Source: CBDVBZ01 sp965372355 (lineage in GTDB: Bacteria > Krumholzibacteriota > Krumholzibacteriia > WVZY01). From it: a stretch of 64,000 nucleotides of DNA. The stretch spans positions 26,003-90,002 of the forward strand of contig CBDVBZ010000004.1 of the NCBI GenBank assembly GCA_965372355.1. Direction: 5' to 3'. A program made the translations under genes and the position numbers. Below, piece by piece: positions 1 to 9,419 of the stretch; position 1 is the stretch's first letter, and the number at the start of each line of letters is the position of its first letter. A model generated the notes under the pieces. That model ran no database searches and was not told where the DNA came from. It saw only the letters and a program-made list of their open reading frames with translations.

Positions 1-324
1 CGCGGTTCGTTTGAGCAGACGAAATCCCGCCAGATTGCCGGCGACCTGGATGATCAGACCCTCATATCCTCCGTCGCGTACGATCAGATTCGAACCGCGC
101 CCGACGCCGATATACGGCAACCCCCATTTGAGAGCCGTCCGAACAACGGAGATCACCTCGGGGCCCCGGTGGGGCACCGCGAAGAACCACGCCTTGCCAC
201 CGGCGCCAAACGTCGTGTGCTTGGACATGGGTTCATCGACCCGGACACCCCGGGGGCAGGCCTTTCGCAACTCAGCCTCTATTCTTTGACTATCCACTGC
301 TCCCATGGCAATCGCCTGCATCAT
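1..324 (-). CDS. murB: UDP-N-acetylenolpyruvoylglucosamine reductase MurB (N-terminal part, cut by window edge)
   Basis: This is the 5' 108 codons of an FAD-dependent reductase that turns UDP-GlcNAc-enolpyruvate into UDP-MurNAc, the second committed step of murein precursor synthesis. The visible protein has the family signature KHTTFGAGGKA around residues 40-50, followed by GVGRGSNLIVRDGGYEG, the FAD-binding GxGSNLLVxD motif. The start ATG overlaps the TGA of murC as ATGA, with GAGAAAGAG upstream as a ribosome-binding site; a second in-frame ATG follows directly. Its place after murC at the end of the dcw cluster supports the call. The C-terminal domain, which decides type I or type II MurB, lies outside the window. 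Confidence 0.93.
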   Translation of the reverse strand, partial: MMQAIAMGAVDSQRIEAELRKACPRGVRVDEPMSKHTTFGAGGKAWFFAVPHRGPEVISVVRTALKWGLPYIGVGRGSNLIVRDGGYEGLIIQVAGNLAGFRLLKRTA

Positions 325-1700
325 CGCTCTTTCTCGAGCCGGCGGAGAAGAAGCTCTCCCGCCCGATAAATGTCTCCAGCTCCGAGCGTCAGTACGAGAT
401 CCCCCGCCTTCAGGTGGGGTAGCGCCTGTTCTACCAGCGCCTCGATCGAGTCCGATCGGAATACCTCGATCCCCGACTTCCTTACCTTTTCTGCGATGAG
501 ATCGGACGTCACTCCGGGTATCGGGTCCTCCCCTGCTGCGTAGATATCGGTCATAAAGACAACGTCGGCACCGGCAAAACAGCTCCCGAACTGTTTGACC
601 AGGGCTTGTGTCCGTGTGAAACGATGCGGCTGAAAACAAACGATCAGGCGCTTGTCGTAGTTCTCGCCAGCCGCGCGTATCGTTGCCGCGATCTCCGTAG
701 GATGATGCCCGTAGTCATCGACTACGGTGATGCCTGAAGCCTCACCCTTAAGCTCGAACCGCCGCCCCACACCCTCGAACGTCTCGATGCCTTTCTTTAT
801 CGACTCAAAGGGCAGATCGAGTTCCAACCCGACGGTCGTGGCGGCAAGGGCATTTCGCACCATGTGCTCGCCCGGCAGATCGAGGCGAATGTCACCGAGG
901 AGTCTGTTGCGATGGCGGACCTCGAATACCCAGCCCCGAGACCCTTTGCGAAGGATCGTGCCCTGCAAATCGGCCTCTCCACCGAGGGAATACGACACCT
1001 TTCGTCTGCGGATACGCGGCATGATGGAAACCACGTTTGGATCGTCGGCGCACAGCACCACCGACCCGTAGAACGGCACCCGCGATGCGTATTCCACAAA
1101 GCCATCCTTGATGGCCTCCAAATCAGGGTAGAAATCGAGGTGCTCGAGATCGATATTGGTGATGACGGCAATACTCGAGGGGAGCTGAACGAATCCCCCG
1201 TCGCTTTCATCCGCCTCCGCCACGATATAACGGCTGTCGCCGAGCCGTGCATTGGTGCCGATGGCTTTCAACTTGCCTCCGACGACAACGGTCGGGTCCA
1301 GACCGCCGTAGTTGAGCACCGATGACACCAGCGAGGTCGTCGTCGTTTTGCCGTGTGAGCCCGCCACGGTGATGGCGAACTTGAGACGCATGAGTTCCGC
1401 GAGCATCTCCCCTCTTGGAATCGCCGGCACGGCGTTCATGTTTGCCTCGACGACTTCTGGGTTCGTGGCCGGGACCGCACTCGAGTACACAACGACATCG
1501 GCGCCTTGAACGTTCTTTGCCTCGTGTTTGCCGAATACAACGGCACCCAGTTTTTCGAGATTCCGGGTCGTATCGGACAACTTGAGGTCGGACCCCGAGA
1601 CCTCGAAGCCGAGATTCAGGAGAACCTCGGCGATGCCGCTCATGCCGATGCCGCCGATGCCAACGAAATGAATCCTTCTCGTTCTGCCCAGAAAAACCAT
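321..1700 (-). CDS. murC: UDP-N-acetylmuramate--L-alanine ligase MurC
   Basis: Cytoplasmic ATP-dependent ligase that adds L-alanine to UDP-MurNAc, starting the stem peptide. The 459-residue product has the UDP-binding GIGGIGMSG motif at about 14-22 and the ATP loop GSHGKTTTT at 114-122, both typical of Mur ligases, and is of normal family length. I chose the ATG at 1700, preceded by GGGAG about 10 bases upstream and 16 bases after the murG stop; a longer open frame to 1769 runs into murG and adds residues without homology. The gene lies between murG and murB, with a 4-base overlap to murB, as expected for translational coupling. Confidence 0.96.
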   Translation of the reverse strand: MVFLGRTRRIHFVGIGGIGMSGIAEVLLNLGFEVSGSDLKLSDTTRNLEKLGAVVFGKHEAKNVQGADVVVYSSAVPATNPEVVEANMNAVPAIPRGEMLAELMRLKFAITVAGSHGKTTTTSLVSSVLNYGGLDPTVVVGGKLKAIGTNARLGDSRYIVAEADESDGGFVQLPSSIAVITNIDLEHLDFYPDLEAIKDGFVEYASRVPFYGSVVLCADDPNVVSIMPRIRRRKVSYSLGGEADLQGTILRKGSRGWVFEVRHRNRLLGDIRLDLPGEHMVRNALAATTVGLELDLPFESIKKGIETFEGVGRRFELKGEASGITVVDDYGHHPTEIAATIRAAGENYDKRLIVCFQPHRFTRTQALVKQFGSCFAGADVVFMTDIYAAGEDPIPGVTSDLIAEKVRKSGIEVFRSDSIEALVEQALPHLKAGDLVLTLGAGDIYRAGELLLRRLEKER

Positions 1701-1716
1701 CACTCGGGTTCTCCCA

Positions 1717-2871
1717 TCATTGTGCTGTGCTCCCCGCGGCAAGGCTGGGGTGTTCCCGCCGTTGCGCAAGCTCGGGCTTCCCGAGCCCCGCCACTTCTCG
1801 GATTCTGGTGGCCGCTTCGATATCCGCGTCGCCGGGCGCCCAGGCTCGTAGCTTGCGCGCCATCTCCTCGCGCCGGCTCCCGTCGTCGAGGAGAGCGAAG
1901 ATCATCGTCTCGAGTGTCTTTGCACCGAGCCTCCGATCCTCCACGACGACAGCCGCATCCACGTCCGTGAGCTCGGCCACGTTGCACGCCTGGTGGTCAT
2001 CCGCCGCGTACGGGTACGGGACGAAAATCGAGGGCACGCCGAAGGCCGCCAGCTCGAAAACGGCCGACGCGCCCGCCCGCGACACGGCAAGATCCGCGAC
2101 TTCGTAGGCGTTGTCTATCTGTTCGAGGAATGGCAGGACACGGACGTGGGTGGCGAGCGGTTCGAGATCGGCGCGAACGGCCTCGTAGTCGTTCCTGCCG
2201 GTCAGAAATACGAACTGGACCTTGCGTTTTGAGAGGATGCTCTTCACTGCCACGCGCGCTGCCTCGTTGATCGCATGGGCTCCACGGCTGCCTCCAAATA
2301 TCAGCACGGTCGGAAGCGTCGCATCGAGATCGAAAAAGGCAAACGCCTCATCCCGGTCTCTGCGCGGCTTCACTCTGAGGGGGTTGCCGATGACATCACA
2401 GCGAACACCCTTTGGGAGGAAACCACGGGAGTCCTTGTACGAGAGAAGCACGAGATGCGCGAATCGCGACAACATGCGATTGGCCAGACCCGGGATACTG
2501 TTCTGCTCCTGTAGGACGCGTTTCTTTCCGCACACAACGGACGCGGCCACAACGGCGACGCTGGCGAACCCACCGGTCCCGACAACCACATCGGGGTTGA
2601 ATGAGACGATCTCTTTTACCGCGCGCAACATGCTCGACAAAAACACAAACGGACTCGCCAGTTTGGAAGCCAACCCCGAGCCCCGCACCCCCCGGCCGGC
2701 GAGCAAAACGTGGGGGAGACCGAGATCTTGGAAGATATTGCTCTCGACACCCGACTTCGCGCCGACGAAAAGCACATCGACACCATCCCCGAAACGCTTG
2801 AGAGCGTTGTAGATGGCGATACCCGGATACACATGTCCGCCGGTTCCGCCACCGGCGATCATCACACGCAT
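1717..2871 (-). CDS. murG: UDP-GlcNAc:lipid I N-acetylglucosaminyltransferase MurG
   Basis: Peripheral inner-membrane GT28 transferase that adds GlcNAc to lipid I to make lipid II. The N-terminal glycine loop GGGTGGHVYPG is at residues 7-17, and the C-terminal donor domain contains GGSRGAHAINE and an RAGASAVFELAAFG stretch, the UDP-GlcNAc site. At 384 residues it is slightly longer than the E. coli enzyme, the surplus being a poorly conserved C-terminal tail. The gene sits 26 bases after ftsW and 16 bases before murC within the dcw operon. Confidence 0.96.
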   Translation of the reverse strand: MRVMIAGGGTGGHVYPGIAIYNALKRFGDGVDVLFVGAKSGVESNIFQDLGLPHVLLAGRGVRGSGLASKLASPFVFLSSMLRAVKEIVSFNPDVVVGTGGFASVAVVAASVVCGKKRVLQEQNSIPGLANRMLSRFAHLVLLSYKDSRGFLPKGVRCDVIGNPLRVKPRRDRDEAFAFFDLDATLPTVLIFGGSRGAHAINEAARVAVKSILSKRKVQFVFLTGRNDYEAVRADLEPLATHVRVLPFLEQIDNAYEVADLAVSRAGASAVFELAAFGVPSIFVPYPYAADDHQACNVAELTDVDAAVVVEDRRLGAKTLETMIFALLDDGSRREEMARKLRAWAPGDADIEAATRIREVAGLGKPELAQRREHPSLAAGSTAQ

Positions 2872-2897
2872 GTCTTCTCCCTCGGCTTCATCATGTG

Positions 2898-4040
2898 CTA
2901 GGCCATCCGTCGTCTGTCCCGGGTCGCACGTTGCGCTCGGGGTCTCTTGGATACATTGAGCAGTATGCCGATCGAAAATGCGTTCACTACGAGGGCCGAT
3001 CCGCCATAACTCAAGAATGGAAGCGGCAGACCTGTCACCGGAAAGAGACCGGTTGCAACAAACATATTGAGGATCGCATACACAAAGACCGTGCTTCCGA
3101 TGCCGACGGCGAGCATCTCTCCAAAACGGTCATTGCTCTGGCGGGATATCCTCAGCGTCCGCAACGCCAGCAGCAAGAACAGGAGGCTCACGAACATCGT
3201 CCCCATCAATCCCGCCTCTTCACCCAGGATGGAAAAGATAAAATCCGTATGCGAATCGGGGAGCCAGTTGAGTTTCTGCCGGCTCGCGCCGAAGCCCAAC
3301 CCGAACGGTCCGCCCGTCCCCAGCCCGATCAGCGACTGGTGAAGCTGCCAGTTCAATTCTCCGATTCCCTCGCTGGGGTTGAAATACGCGTGGAGCCGAT
3401 CACCGGCATACCCCACCGTACGGATTCCGATCGCCGCGAGCCCGATAACGGTGGACGCCAGCAAGGCCAGATGGGAAAGCCGCGCGCCACCGAGGAACAA
3501 CATCAGAAACGCGATCACCGCCGTCGCCGATGCGGACCCGAAGCTCGGCTGTGCAGCCATCAACCCCAACACCAAAACGACCAGAACGCCGGCCGGCAAA
3601 AATCCGGACTTGAACTGACTCAGGTCTTTTCCCTTGCGGGCTATCCAGAAGGCGAGAAACAAAACCAGCGCGAATCTGGCAATTTCCGATGGCTGAAACG
3701 TCATCTGCAAAAAATCCAGTTGGTACGATCGAACCGGTCCGCGTATCGCGACACCAAAGATGAAGAGCCCGATCAGCATCGCAATACCTGCGCCCAGCGC
3801 CACCGGCGACAAACGTCGGAAAACGCGGTAATCGATGTGAAGCGCCAGAACGAGAAACAAACCGGCGATCGCCATTCTTACGAGATGTCGCTTGAGCAGG
3901 AAGTACGTATCCCCGAACTTGCCCGCCGAGAAATACGAACTGGAGGAAGCAACGAGGCTGCAGCTAATAGCCATCAGGATGACGACGATCAGCAAGATCC
4001 TTCTGTCACACTCGAGTTTTGGAGCTTTGATCTTTCTCAT
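2898..4040 (-). CDS. ftsW: Septal peptidoglycan polymerase FtsW (SEDS family)
   Basis: Polytopic SEDS-family glycosyltransferase that polymerises lipid II at the septum together with the FtsI transpeptidase. The 380-residue protein has about ten hydrophobic segments and the SEDS C-terminal signature GLFPVTGLPLPFLSYGGS near residues 330-350. The ATG at 4040 follows GAGAG and lies 10 bases after the murD stop; the open frame extends to 4250 but that part overlaps murD and is arginine-rich non-homologous sequence. Its position between murD and murG favours FtsW over the paralogue RodA. Confidence 0.95.
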   Translation of the reverse strand: MRKIKAPKLECDRRILLIVVILMAISCSLVASSSSYFSAGKFGDTYFLLKRHLVRMAIAGLFLVLALHIDYRVFRRLSPVALGAGIAMLIGLFIFGVAIRGPVRSYQLDFLQMTFQPSEIARFALVLFLAFWIARKGKDLSQFKSGFLPAGVLVVLVLGLMAAQPSFGSASATAVIAFLMLFLGGARLSHLALLASTVIGLAAIGIRTVGYAGDRLHAYFNPSEGIGELNWQLHQSLIGLGTGGPFGLGFGASRQKLNWLPDSHTDFIFSILGEEAGLMGTMFVSLLFLLLALRTLRISRQSNDRFGEMLAVGIGSTVFVYAILNMFVATGLFPVTGLPLPFLSYGGSALVVNAFSIGILLNVSKRPRAQRATRDRRRMA

Positions 4041-4050
4041 AACAACTCTC

Positions 4051-5412
4051 TCACAACAGACTCGCCGCAGCCTTGAACGCCTCGCCTCTTTCGGTGTAAC
4101 CACTGAACATATCGAAGCTGGAGCAGGCGGGGGCGAGAAGCACTGTGTCACCCGATTTGGCGGTTTCGCTTGCCACCCTGACCGCTTCCTCCATAGTCGC
4201 CGCACGGAAGATGTCACAATGACCGCGAAGGGCAGCCTCGATCTTGTCACCGGCCTCGCCGATCAGGACGACCCGCCGGACCTTACCGAGATGTTTCACG
4301 AGTGGGGCGTAGTCACCGCCCTTGTCGACTCCGCCCAGGATCAGGACGAGGTGTCCGTCGATGCTACGTACGCTTTTGATCGCCGCGTCGACGTTTGTCG
4401 CCTTGGAATCATCGATATAGGCAACGCCGCCCGCGACCCTCGCAAGCTCCATCCGATGCGGCAGAGCCCGGTACGCTCTCAGCGCCCTCGCAACAACACG
4501 CGCATCGATGTCGAATGGCATAGCGGCCGCCACAGCGGCCATGGCGTTCTCGAGATTGTGGATCCCGACGGGTGAGAAATCCGATATCGGCATCACCACC
4601 TCGACGTCCCCCCGCCAACGTCTGACGATAGTGCCCTCGTGCACATAGACGCCGTTGTCGCCTGCGGGCGTCCTGCCAAACGGGATCTTCTTGCCCGTGT
4701 AGCCATCCGCGATTCGTTTGCAGACAACGTCATCCTCGTTGTAGACGAACCACGTGTCTTCGTCCGCCGCGTTTAGTATCCTCGATTTGGATTCCGCGTA
4801 CTTGTCGAACGAGTTGTCATATCTGTCCAGATGATCGGCGGTGACATTGAGCAGCACGGCGACCCGCGTCTTGAAATCTTCGATCGTGTCCAGCTGAAAA
4901 CTGCTGATCTCGAGTACCGCGACATCAATTTCTCTTTTTTGCGTAATGATCGATGAAAGGGGCGTCCCTATGTTGCCACCAACGGCATACCGTCGCTCCG
5001 CGGCTTGAAAGATATCGCCCAGGAGACTCACAACGGTGGATTTGCCATTCGTGCCCGTCACACCGATGATCTCGGCCGCGCAGAAGTGATAGGCCAGCTC
5101 CAGTTCACCAATGACCTCAATGCCATCGGCTCTTGCCTTTCGCACGACGGGGTGTTCGAGAGAGACACCTGGGCTTACAACAACACAATCGCTATCGATC
5201 ACGCTCCCCAACACACTCTCTCCCGTGGCGATTTCTACCGAACGCTCCAGCCCCTCGAACTCCGGCGAGGCGAGGACCGATTCCAGAACCGATGCATCGT
5301 CATCAAAGATGGCGACGTTAAACCCCCTGTTGGCGAGGAGGCGCGTGACGGCCACGCCACTCTTCCCCAACCCAATGACAAAGAACTTCTTTTTGCTGGA
5401 AATATCCACCAA
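4051..5412 (-). CDS. murD: UDP-N-acetylmuramoyl-L-alanine--D-glutamate ligase MurD
   Basis: Cytoplasmic ligase that adds D-glutamate to UDP-MurNAc-L-Ala. It has the N-terminal Rossmann motif IGLGKSGVA near residue 13, the ATP loop GTNGKST at 120-126, and the C-terminal DDSKATNVDA signature that is specific to MurD. Length (453 residues) is normal. It is flanked by mraY (10-base gap) and ftsW (10-base gap), the conserved dcw order. Confidence 0.96.
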   Translation of the reverse strand: MVDISSKKKFFVIGLGKSGVAVTRLLANRGFNVAIFDDDASVLESVLASPEFEGLERSVEIATGESVLGSVIDSDCVVVSPGVSLEHPVVRKARADGIEVIGELELAYHFCAAEIIGVTGTNGKSTVVSLLGDIFQAAERRYAVGGNIGTPLSSIITQKREIDVAVLEISSFQLDTIEDFKTRVAVLLNVTADHLDRYDNSFDKYAESKSRILNAADEDTWFVYNEDDVVCKRIADGYTGKKIPFGRTPAGDNGVYVHEGTIVRRWRGDVEVVMPISDFSPVGIHNLENAMAAVAAAMPFDIDARVVARALRAYRALPHRMELARVAGGVAYIDDSKATNVDAAIKSVRSIDGHLVLILGGVDKGGDYAPLVKHLGKVRRVVLIGEAGDKIEAALRGHCDIFRAATMEEAVRVASETAKSGDTVLLAPACSSFDMFSGYTERGEAFKAAASLL

Positions 5413-5422
5413 CAGACCCCAA

Positions 5423-6508
5423 TCACTGAAGTTTCAGTGTACTGAGACTCAGCAACGTGAGCAGCATTGCCACGATCCAGAACCGGACCACTATCTTGGA
5501 CTCCGACCACCCGCAGAGCTCGAAGTGGTGATGAATCGGCGCCATCCGGAAGACCCGCTTCTTGCGGATCTTGAATGAGACAACCTGAATGATGACGCTC
5601 AGCGCCTCGGCAACGAACACTCCGCCGATCACGAGCAGCAGTAGCTCCCTCTTGATGAGAACGGCCACGACACCCAACGCACCACCCAGAGCGAGCGACC
5701 CGGTGTCGCCCATAAACACCTGCGCGGGGTGGGCGTTATACCAGAGAAAGCCCAGCGACGCCCCGACGACCGCCATGCAGTAGATCGCCAGCTCACCGCT
5801 GCCATCCAGATAGAGAATATTGAGGTACTCCGAAAAGACCCGGTGGCCACTTAAGTAAGCCAAACCCGCAAAAGCCAGAAAGCAGAACGCACCCAAACCG
5901 ATCGCGAGACCGTCGACGCCATCGGTGAGGTTCACCGCATTGCTCGTCCCCGTGATCACGAGCATGACAAGGATGACGTAGGCCGGCCCAAAGTTGATGA
6001 ACAAGCCCTTCATAAACGGAATAGCGGTCAACGTACCGGCATCTTCAACGAGCGGGTTGAAATAGAGATAGACACCGAGAGCCAAGCCATACGTGATCTG
6101 CCCGATGAGTTTGTAACGGCCAATCAGCCCTTTCCTCCGTTTCTTCACTACGCCGAGGTAATCATCGACAAACCCTATCAACCCCATCCAGGCCGTAGTG
6201 ACGAGCGCGATCTGAACGTAGCGGTTGGTGAGATTGCACCACAGCAGCGCCGGGATAAACACCGCGGCGAGGATGAGCAAACCACCCATCGTAGGTGTCC
6301 CCTTCTTTGTCGCGTGTGTCTCCGGTGTATCCTCGCGGACTTGCGCTCGTACGTTGCGTCTTTGGAGAAAGCGAATAAACCACGGACCGATGACAAAAGC
6401 GATCAGGAGGGCTGTGACCGTGGCGTAGGCCGCCCTGAATGTGATATATCTGAACACATTCAGGGCCGAAAAATGCTCATGCAGCGGATACAGCAGATGA
6501 TAAAGCAT
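5423..6508 (-). CDS. mraY: Phospho-N-acetylmuramoyl-pentapeptide-transferase MraY
   Basis: Integral membrane enzyme that moves phospho-MurNAc-pentapeptide from UDP to undecaprenyl phosphate, making lipid I. The 361-residue protein has about ten membrane segments and the three family hallmarks: FVDDYLGV, the NLTDGVDGLA loop, and the HHHFE motif (PIHHHFELCG) near the C terminus. Its ATG shares one base with the murF stop (TGATG), indicating translational coupling. Confidence 0.97.
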   Translation of the reverse strand: MLYHLLYPLHEHFSALNVFRYITFRAAYATVTALLIAFVIGPWFIRFLQRRNVRAQVREDTPETHATKKGTPTMGGLLILAAVFIPALLWCNLTNRYVQIALVTTAWMGLIGFVDDYLGVVKKRRKGLIGRYKLIGQITYGLALGVYLYFNPLVEDAGTLTAIPFMKGLFINFGPAYVILVMLVITGTSNAVNLTDGVDGLAIGLGAFCFLAFAGLAYLSGHRVFSEYLNILYLDGSGELAIYCMAVVGASLGFLWYNAHPAQVFMGDTGSLALGGALGVVAVLIKRELLLLVIGGVFVAEALSVIIQVVSFKIRKKRVFRMAPIHHHFELCGWSESKIVVRFWIVAMLLTLLSLSTLKLQ

Positions 6509-7920
6509 CAGTCACCACTCTCCTTGCTGAGTGATTGCCTGAGACGCCCGACGATTGTGTCCAAAGAAACCGCTCGTGATGCCTTGACCAGAACCAGATC
6601 TCCCGGCTTCAGCTCGGCTTCCACGGTCGCGTAGAGCTCATCGAGCGAATCGAACAACTGCACAAACTTGCCGCTCTTTCCAAGACCCTCGCTGACGACC
6701 CGCCCGCTATCGCCAACCCAATACAAACGATCGACCGCCGATTGGGCGATGAACTCGCCGAGCCGCCGGTGCTCGTCATCGCTGTAAGATCCGAGTTCCG
6801 CCATATCGCCGAGTATTGCTATCCGGCGCCGGGCCTCGATCCTTGCCAGCGAGGAGAGTGACACGCGCATGCTCGTCGGGTTCGCGTTGTACGAATCGTC
6901 GATCAGCACGACACCGCCATCCTTGTGAACACGTGCGCGACCTCGAATCAGTTGGGCCTCGGCAAGGGCCTCGCGTGAACGCTCTGGTTCGACACCGCAA
7001 ACATCACCGACGGCAAAAGCAGCCGCTGCATTGAGAAGGTTATAGAGACCAAAGCTCCTGATCGTGAGGAGCTGATCATTTATGGCGAAGTTGATCTGAT
7101 CTCCATCATCCTCGACGGCGGAAACCCGAAAGTCACACAAATCACCGTATCCAAAGGTGACAACGCGGCAGTCGGCGTTGTCATTCAGAACGTCGAAGTG
7201 ATCATCGTCTCGCGGCAGTACGGCATGGCCTTCGGGCTCGATGCATCCGAGCAGCTCCGCCTTCGCCTCTGCGATCTTTCTGCGGCTGCCAAACAGACCG
7301 ATGTGTGCATCACCGGTATTGGTGATCACACCCAGGTCAGGCCTTAGAATCTCTGCCAGGAACTGAATCTCACCGGAGTGGTTTGCTCCGATCTCGGCGA
7401 CAAGATACTCGCTTTCGTGATCCGTCTCGAGAAGTGTAAGCGGGACCCCGATGTGATTGTTCAGATTGCCCGGGTTCGCAGACACCTTGTATTTCTTTTT
7501 CAGAATCAGCCTTATATACTCTTTTGTCGTTGTCTTCCCCGCACTACCCGTGACGGCGATAACACGAAGATCCAGTGTGTTTCGGTACTTGCTCGACAGG
7601 ACCTGGAGCGAGGCCAACGCATCGTCGACGAGTACGAACGGTGCTTCCGATTGCCCGAGCGCGTCAGCGACATCCTCGCGTTCGACCACCGAGGCACAAC
7701 TTCCCCTGGACCTCGCATCATCGACATAGCGATGACCATCGGTGTGCTCGCCCTCGAGGGCGAAGAAGATCCGGCGAGAGCAATCGCCGCGCGAGTCGAT
7801 CGTGGCACCCATCCACATGTCGTTGTCGTGCCCAAAGAGACTGGCCCGCTTGAGCCTGCCGGCCGCATCCAAGGACTCCTCGATCCAGGAGAGCGTTCTC
7901 GTTTTCACTCCGAACTCCAT
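6508..7920 (-). CDS. murF: UDP-MurNAc-tripeptide--D-alanyl-D-alanine ligase MurF
   Basis: Cytoplasmic ligase that adds the D-Ala-D-Ala dipeptide, finishing the UDP-MurNAc-pentapeptide. The ATP loop GSAGKTTT is at residues 125-132, and DDSYNANPTSM, diagnostic for MurF, lies around residue 320. Length (470 residues) fits the family. The start overlaps the end of murE by 16 bases; a slightly later start cannot be excluded. Confidence 0.95.
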   Translation of the reverse strand: MEFGVKTRTLSWIEESLDAAGRLKRASLFGHDNDMWMGATIDSRGDCSRRIFFALEGEHTDGHRYVDDARSRGSCASVVEREDVADALGQSEAPFVLVDDALASLQVLSSKYRNTLDLRVIAVTGSAGKTTTKEYIRLILKKKYKVSANPGNLNNHIGVPLTLLETDHESEYLVAEIGANHSGEIQFLAEILRPDLGVITNTGDAHIGLFGSRRKIAEAKAELLGCIEPEGHAVLPRDDDHFDVLNDNADCRVVTFGYGDLCDFRVSAVEDDGDQINFAINDQLLTIRSFGLYNLLNAAAAFAVGDVCGVEPERSREALAEAQLIRGRARVHKDGGVVLIDDSYNANPTSMRVSLSSLARIEARRRIAILGDMAELGSYSDDEHRRLGEFIAQSAVDRLYWVGDSGRVVSEGLGKSGKFVQLFDSLDELYATVEAELKPGDLVLVKASRAVSLDTIVGRLRQSLSKESGD

Positions 7921-9413
7921 AGCTTCAACGCGTTGACCGCCTCCTTACGGTCATCGAAATGGCGCCGCTTTGTTCCAACGATTTGATAGTCTTCGTGTCC
8001 CTTTCCGCATACCGCAACGAGGTCGTCCGGCCCGGCATTCCGGATGGCTTCTTGGATGGCCTTGTGCCGGTCGGGCTCCACCACGAGGTTCCCCCGCCCA
8101 CAATCCATTCCCTCGAGAATATCGTCGATGATTCTCAGGGGATCTTCCGTGCGCGGATTGTCGCTCGTCACATAACAGACATCCGCGCGTCTCTGGGCAA
8201 TCTCCCCCATCAGCGGGCGTTTCCCCTTGTCGCGGTCACCGCCGCAACCAAAAACGACGATGAGACGCTGGGGCCCCAGCGCGCGACAGAACTCCAGCGT
8301 TCGCTCGAGGCTGTCTGGTGTGTGTGAGTAATCGACGATGGCTCGTGGTTTGCCCCCTCCACCCAGAGCCTCGAAGCGACCCGGGACCTTGCCGACCGAT
8401 TCGAGACCCGATTTGATGCGGTCGAGCCCGATCCCCAGCAAACTTCCGGCTGCAGCCGCCATCACCGCGTTGGAGGCACTGAAACTTCCCAGGAGTTTGA
8501 GATCGATGGCGATCTCCTCTTTGCCCGCGTGCAGGACGAACCGGGTGCCGCTTAGCGTGGCCCGGACGTCTGTGCCATAGACATCGGCCACCTCGCGGAT
8601 GCTCGTGGAGACAGCCCCTCCGGGAAATTCATTTCCGATTTTCCTGGCACGTTCGTCGTCGAGCGAATAGACCAGCGTTCCGGGATCTTTGTGGCGGTCC
8701 TCGGCGATCAGCGAATAGCAGAACTCACGTTTTGCGTCGATGTAGTCGTCCATCGTTGAGTGATAGTCGAGGTGGTCACGAGTTATGTTGGTTAGCATCC
8801 CAATCTCGAAATCAAGTCCCCATGTGCGCTGCTGCCTCACCGCGTGAGAACTGACCTCCGCGACCACCCCGACACACCCATCTTTCTTCATATCAGCCAG
8901 TAGCTGATGTAACGTAATTGGCTCGGGCGTCGTATGAACGGCTGCGGACAACCGGCTTCCCGATCCGTGTCCTACCGTCCCGATAATCCCGAACTCTCCG
9001 ACCGACGACTGCGCGCATATTGCGCGGAAGAGGTGTGCCGTCGACGTTTTTCCGTTGGTCCCCGTCACCCCGACGAGGCGCAGATCGCGAGCCGGGTTTT
9101 TGTGGATCTCCGAGGCGAGAACGGCCAACGCTTTGGCCGAGTCGATAACCACGACGTTTGCCGCCTCTCCCGTGTCCAGTGGCTCTTCGGTTACGCACGC
9201 CGCCGCGCCGCGCCGGACTGCATCACCAACAAAATGATGCCCATCGGTATCCACGCCGCGGATCGCCACGAATACATCGCCGGGCTCGATCTCCCGAGAG
9301 TCACTCTTTATCCCCTTTATCTCGACGTCTGGCATATCTTTCGTATCCACCTCTCCAAGAGCATTCATCAGATCGCGAAGCCGAAGCCCGCTGCTATCTC
9401 GCCCCACTCCCAT
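7905..9413 (-). CDS. murE: UDP-MurNAc-L-Ala-D-Glu--meso-diaminopimelate ligase MurE
   Basis: Cytoplasmic ligase adding the third residue of the stem peptide. The 502-residue protein has the ATP loop GTNGKTST at 118-125 and, at 418-421, the tetrapeptide DNPR in VTSDNPRTEDP. In known MurE enzymes DNPR marks the meso-diaminopimelate-specific form, whereas lysine enzymes carry D(D/N)P(N/A). The murein is therefore predicted to be DAP-type. The ATG lies 6 bases after the ftsI stop. Confidence 0.96.
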   Translation of the reverse strand: MGVGRDSSGLRLRDLMNALGEVDTKDMPDVEIKGIKSDSREIEPGDVFVAIRGVDTDGHHFVGDAVRRGAAACVTEEPLDTGEAANVVVIDSAKALAVLASEIHKNPARDLRLVGVTGTNGKTSTAHLFRAICAQSSVGEFGIIGTVGHGSGSRLSAAVHTTPEPITLHQLLADMKKDGCVGVVAEVSSHAVRQQRTWGLDFEIGMLTNITRDHLDYHSTMDDYIDAKREFCYSLIAEDRHKDPGTLVYSLDDERARKIGNEFPGGAVSTSIREVADVYGTDVRATLSGTRFVLHAGKEEIAIDLKLLGSFSASNAVMAAAAGSLLGIGLDRIKSGLESVGKVPGRFEALGGGGKPRAIVDYSHTPDSLERTLEFCRALGPQRLIVVFGCGGDRDKGKRPLMGEIAQRRADVCYVTSDNPRTEDPLRIIDDILEGMDCGRGNLVVEPDRHKAIQEAIRNAGPDDLVAVCGKGHEDYQIVGTKRRHFDDRKEAVNALKLWSSE

Positions 9414-9419
9414 CTCGCA

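Noticed and set aside
2895..4076. 393-codon open frame on the plus strand
   Set aside because: Exact antisense of ftsW, rich in Gln, Arg and Glu with no recognisable domain; a GC-rich shadow frame.
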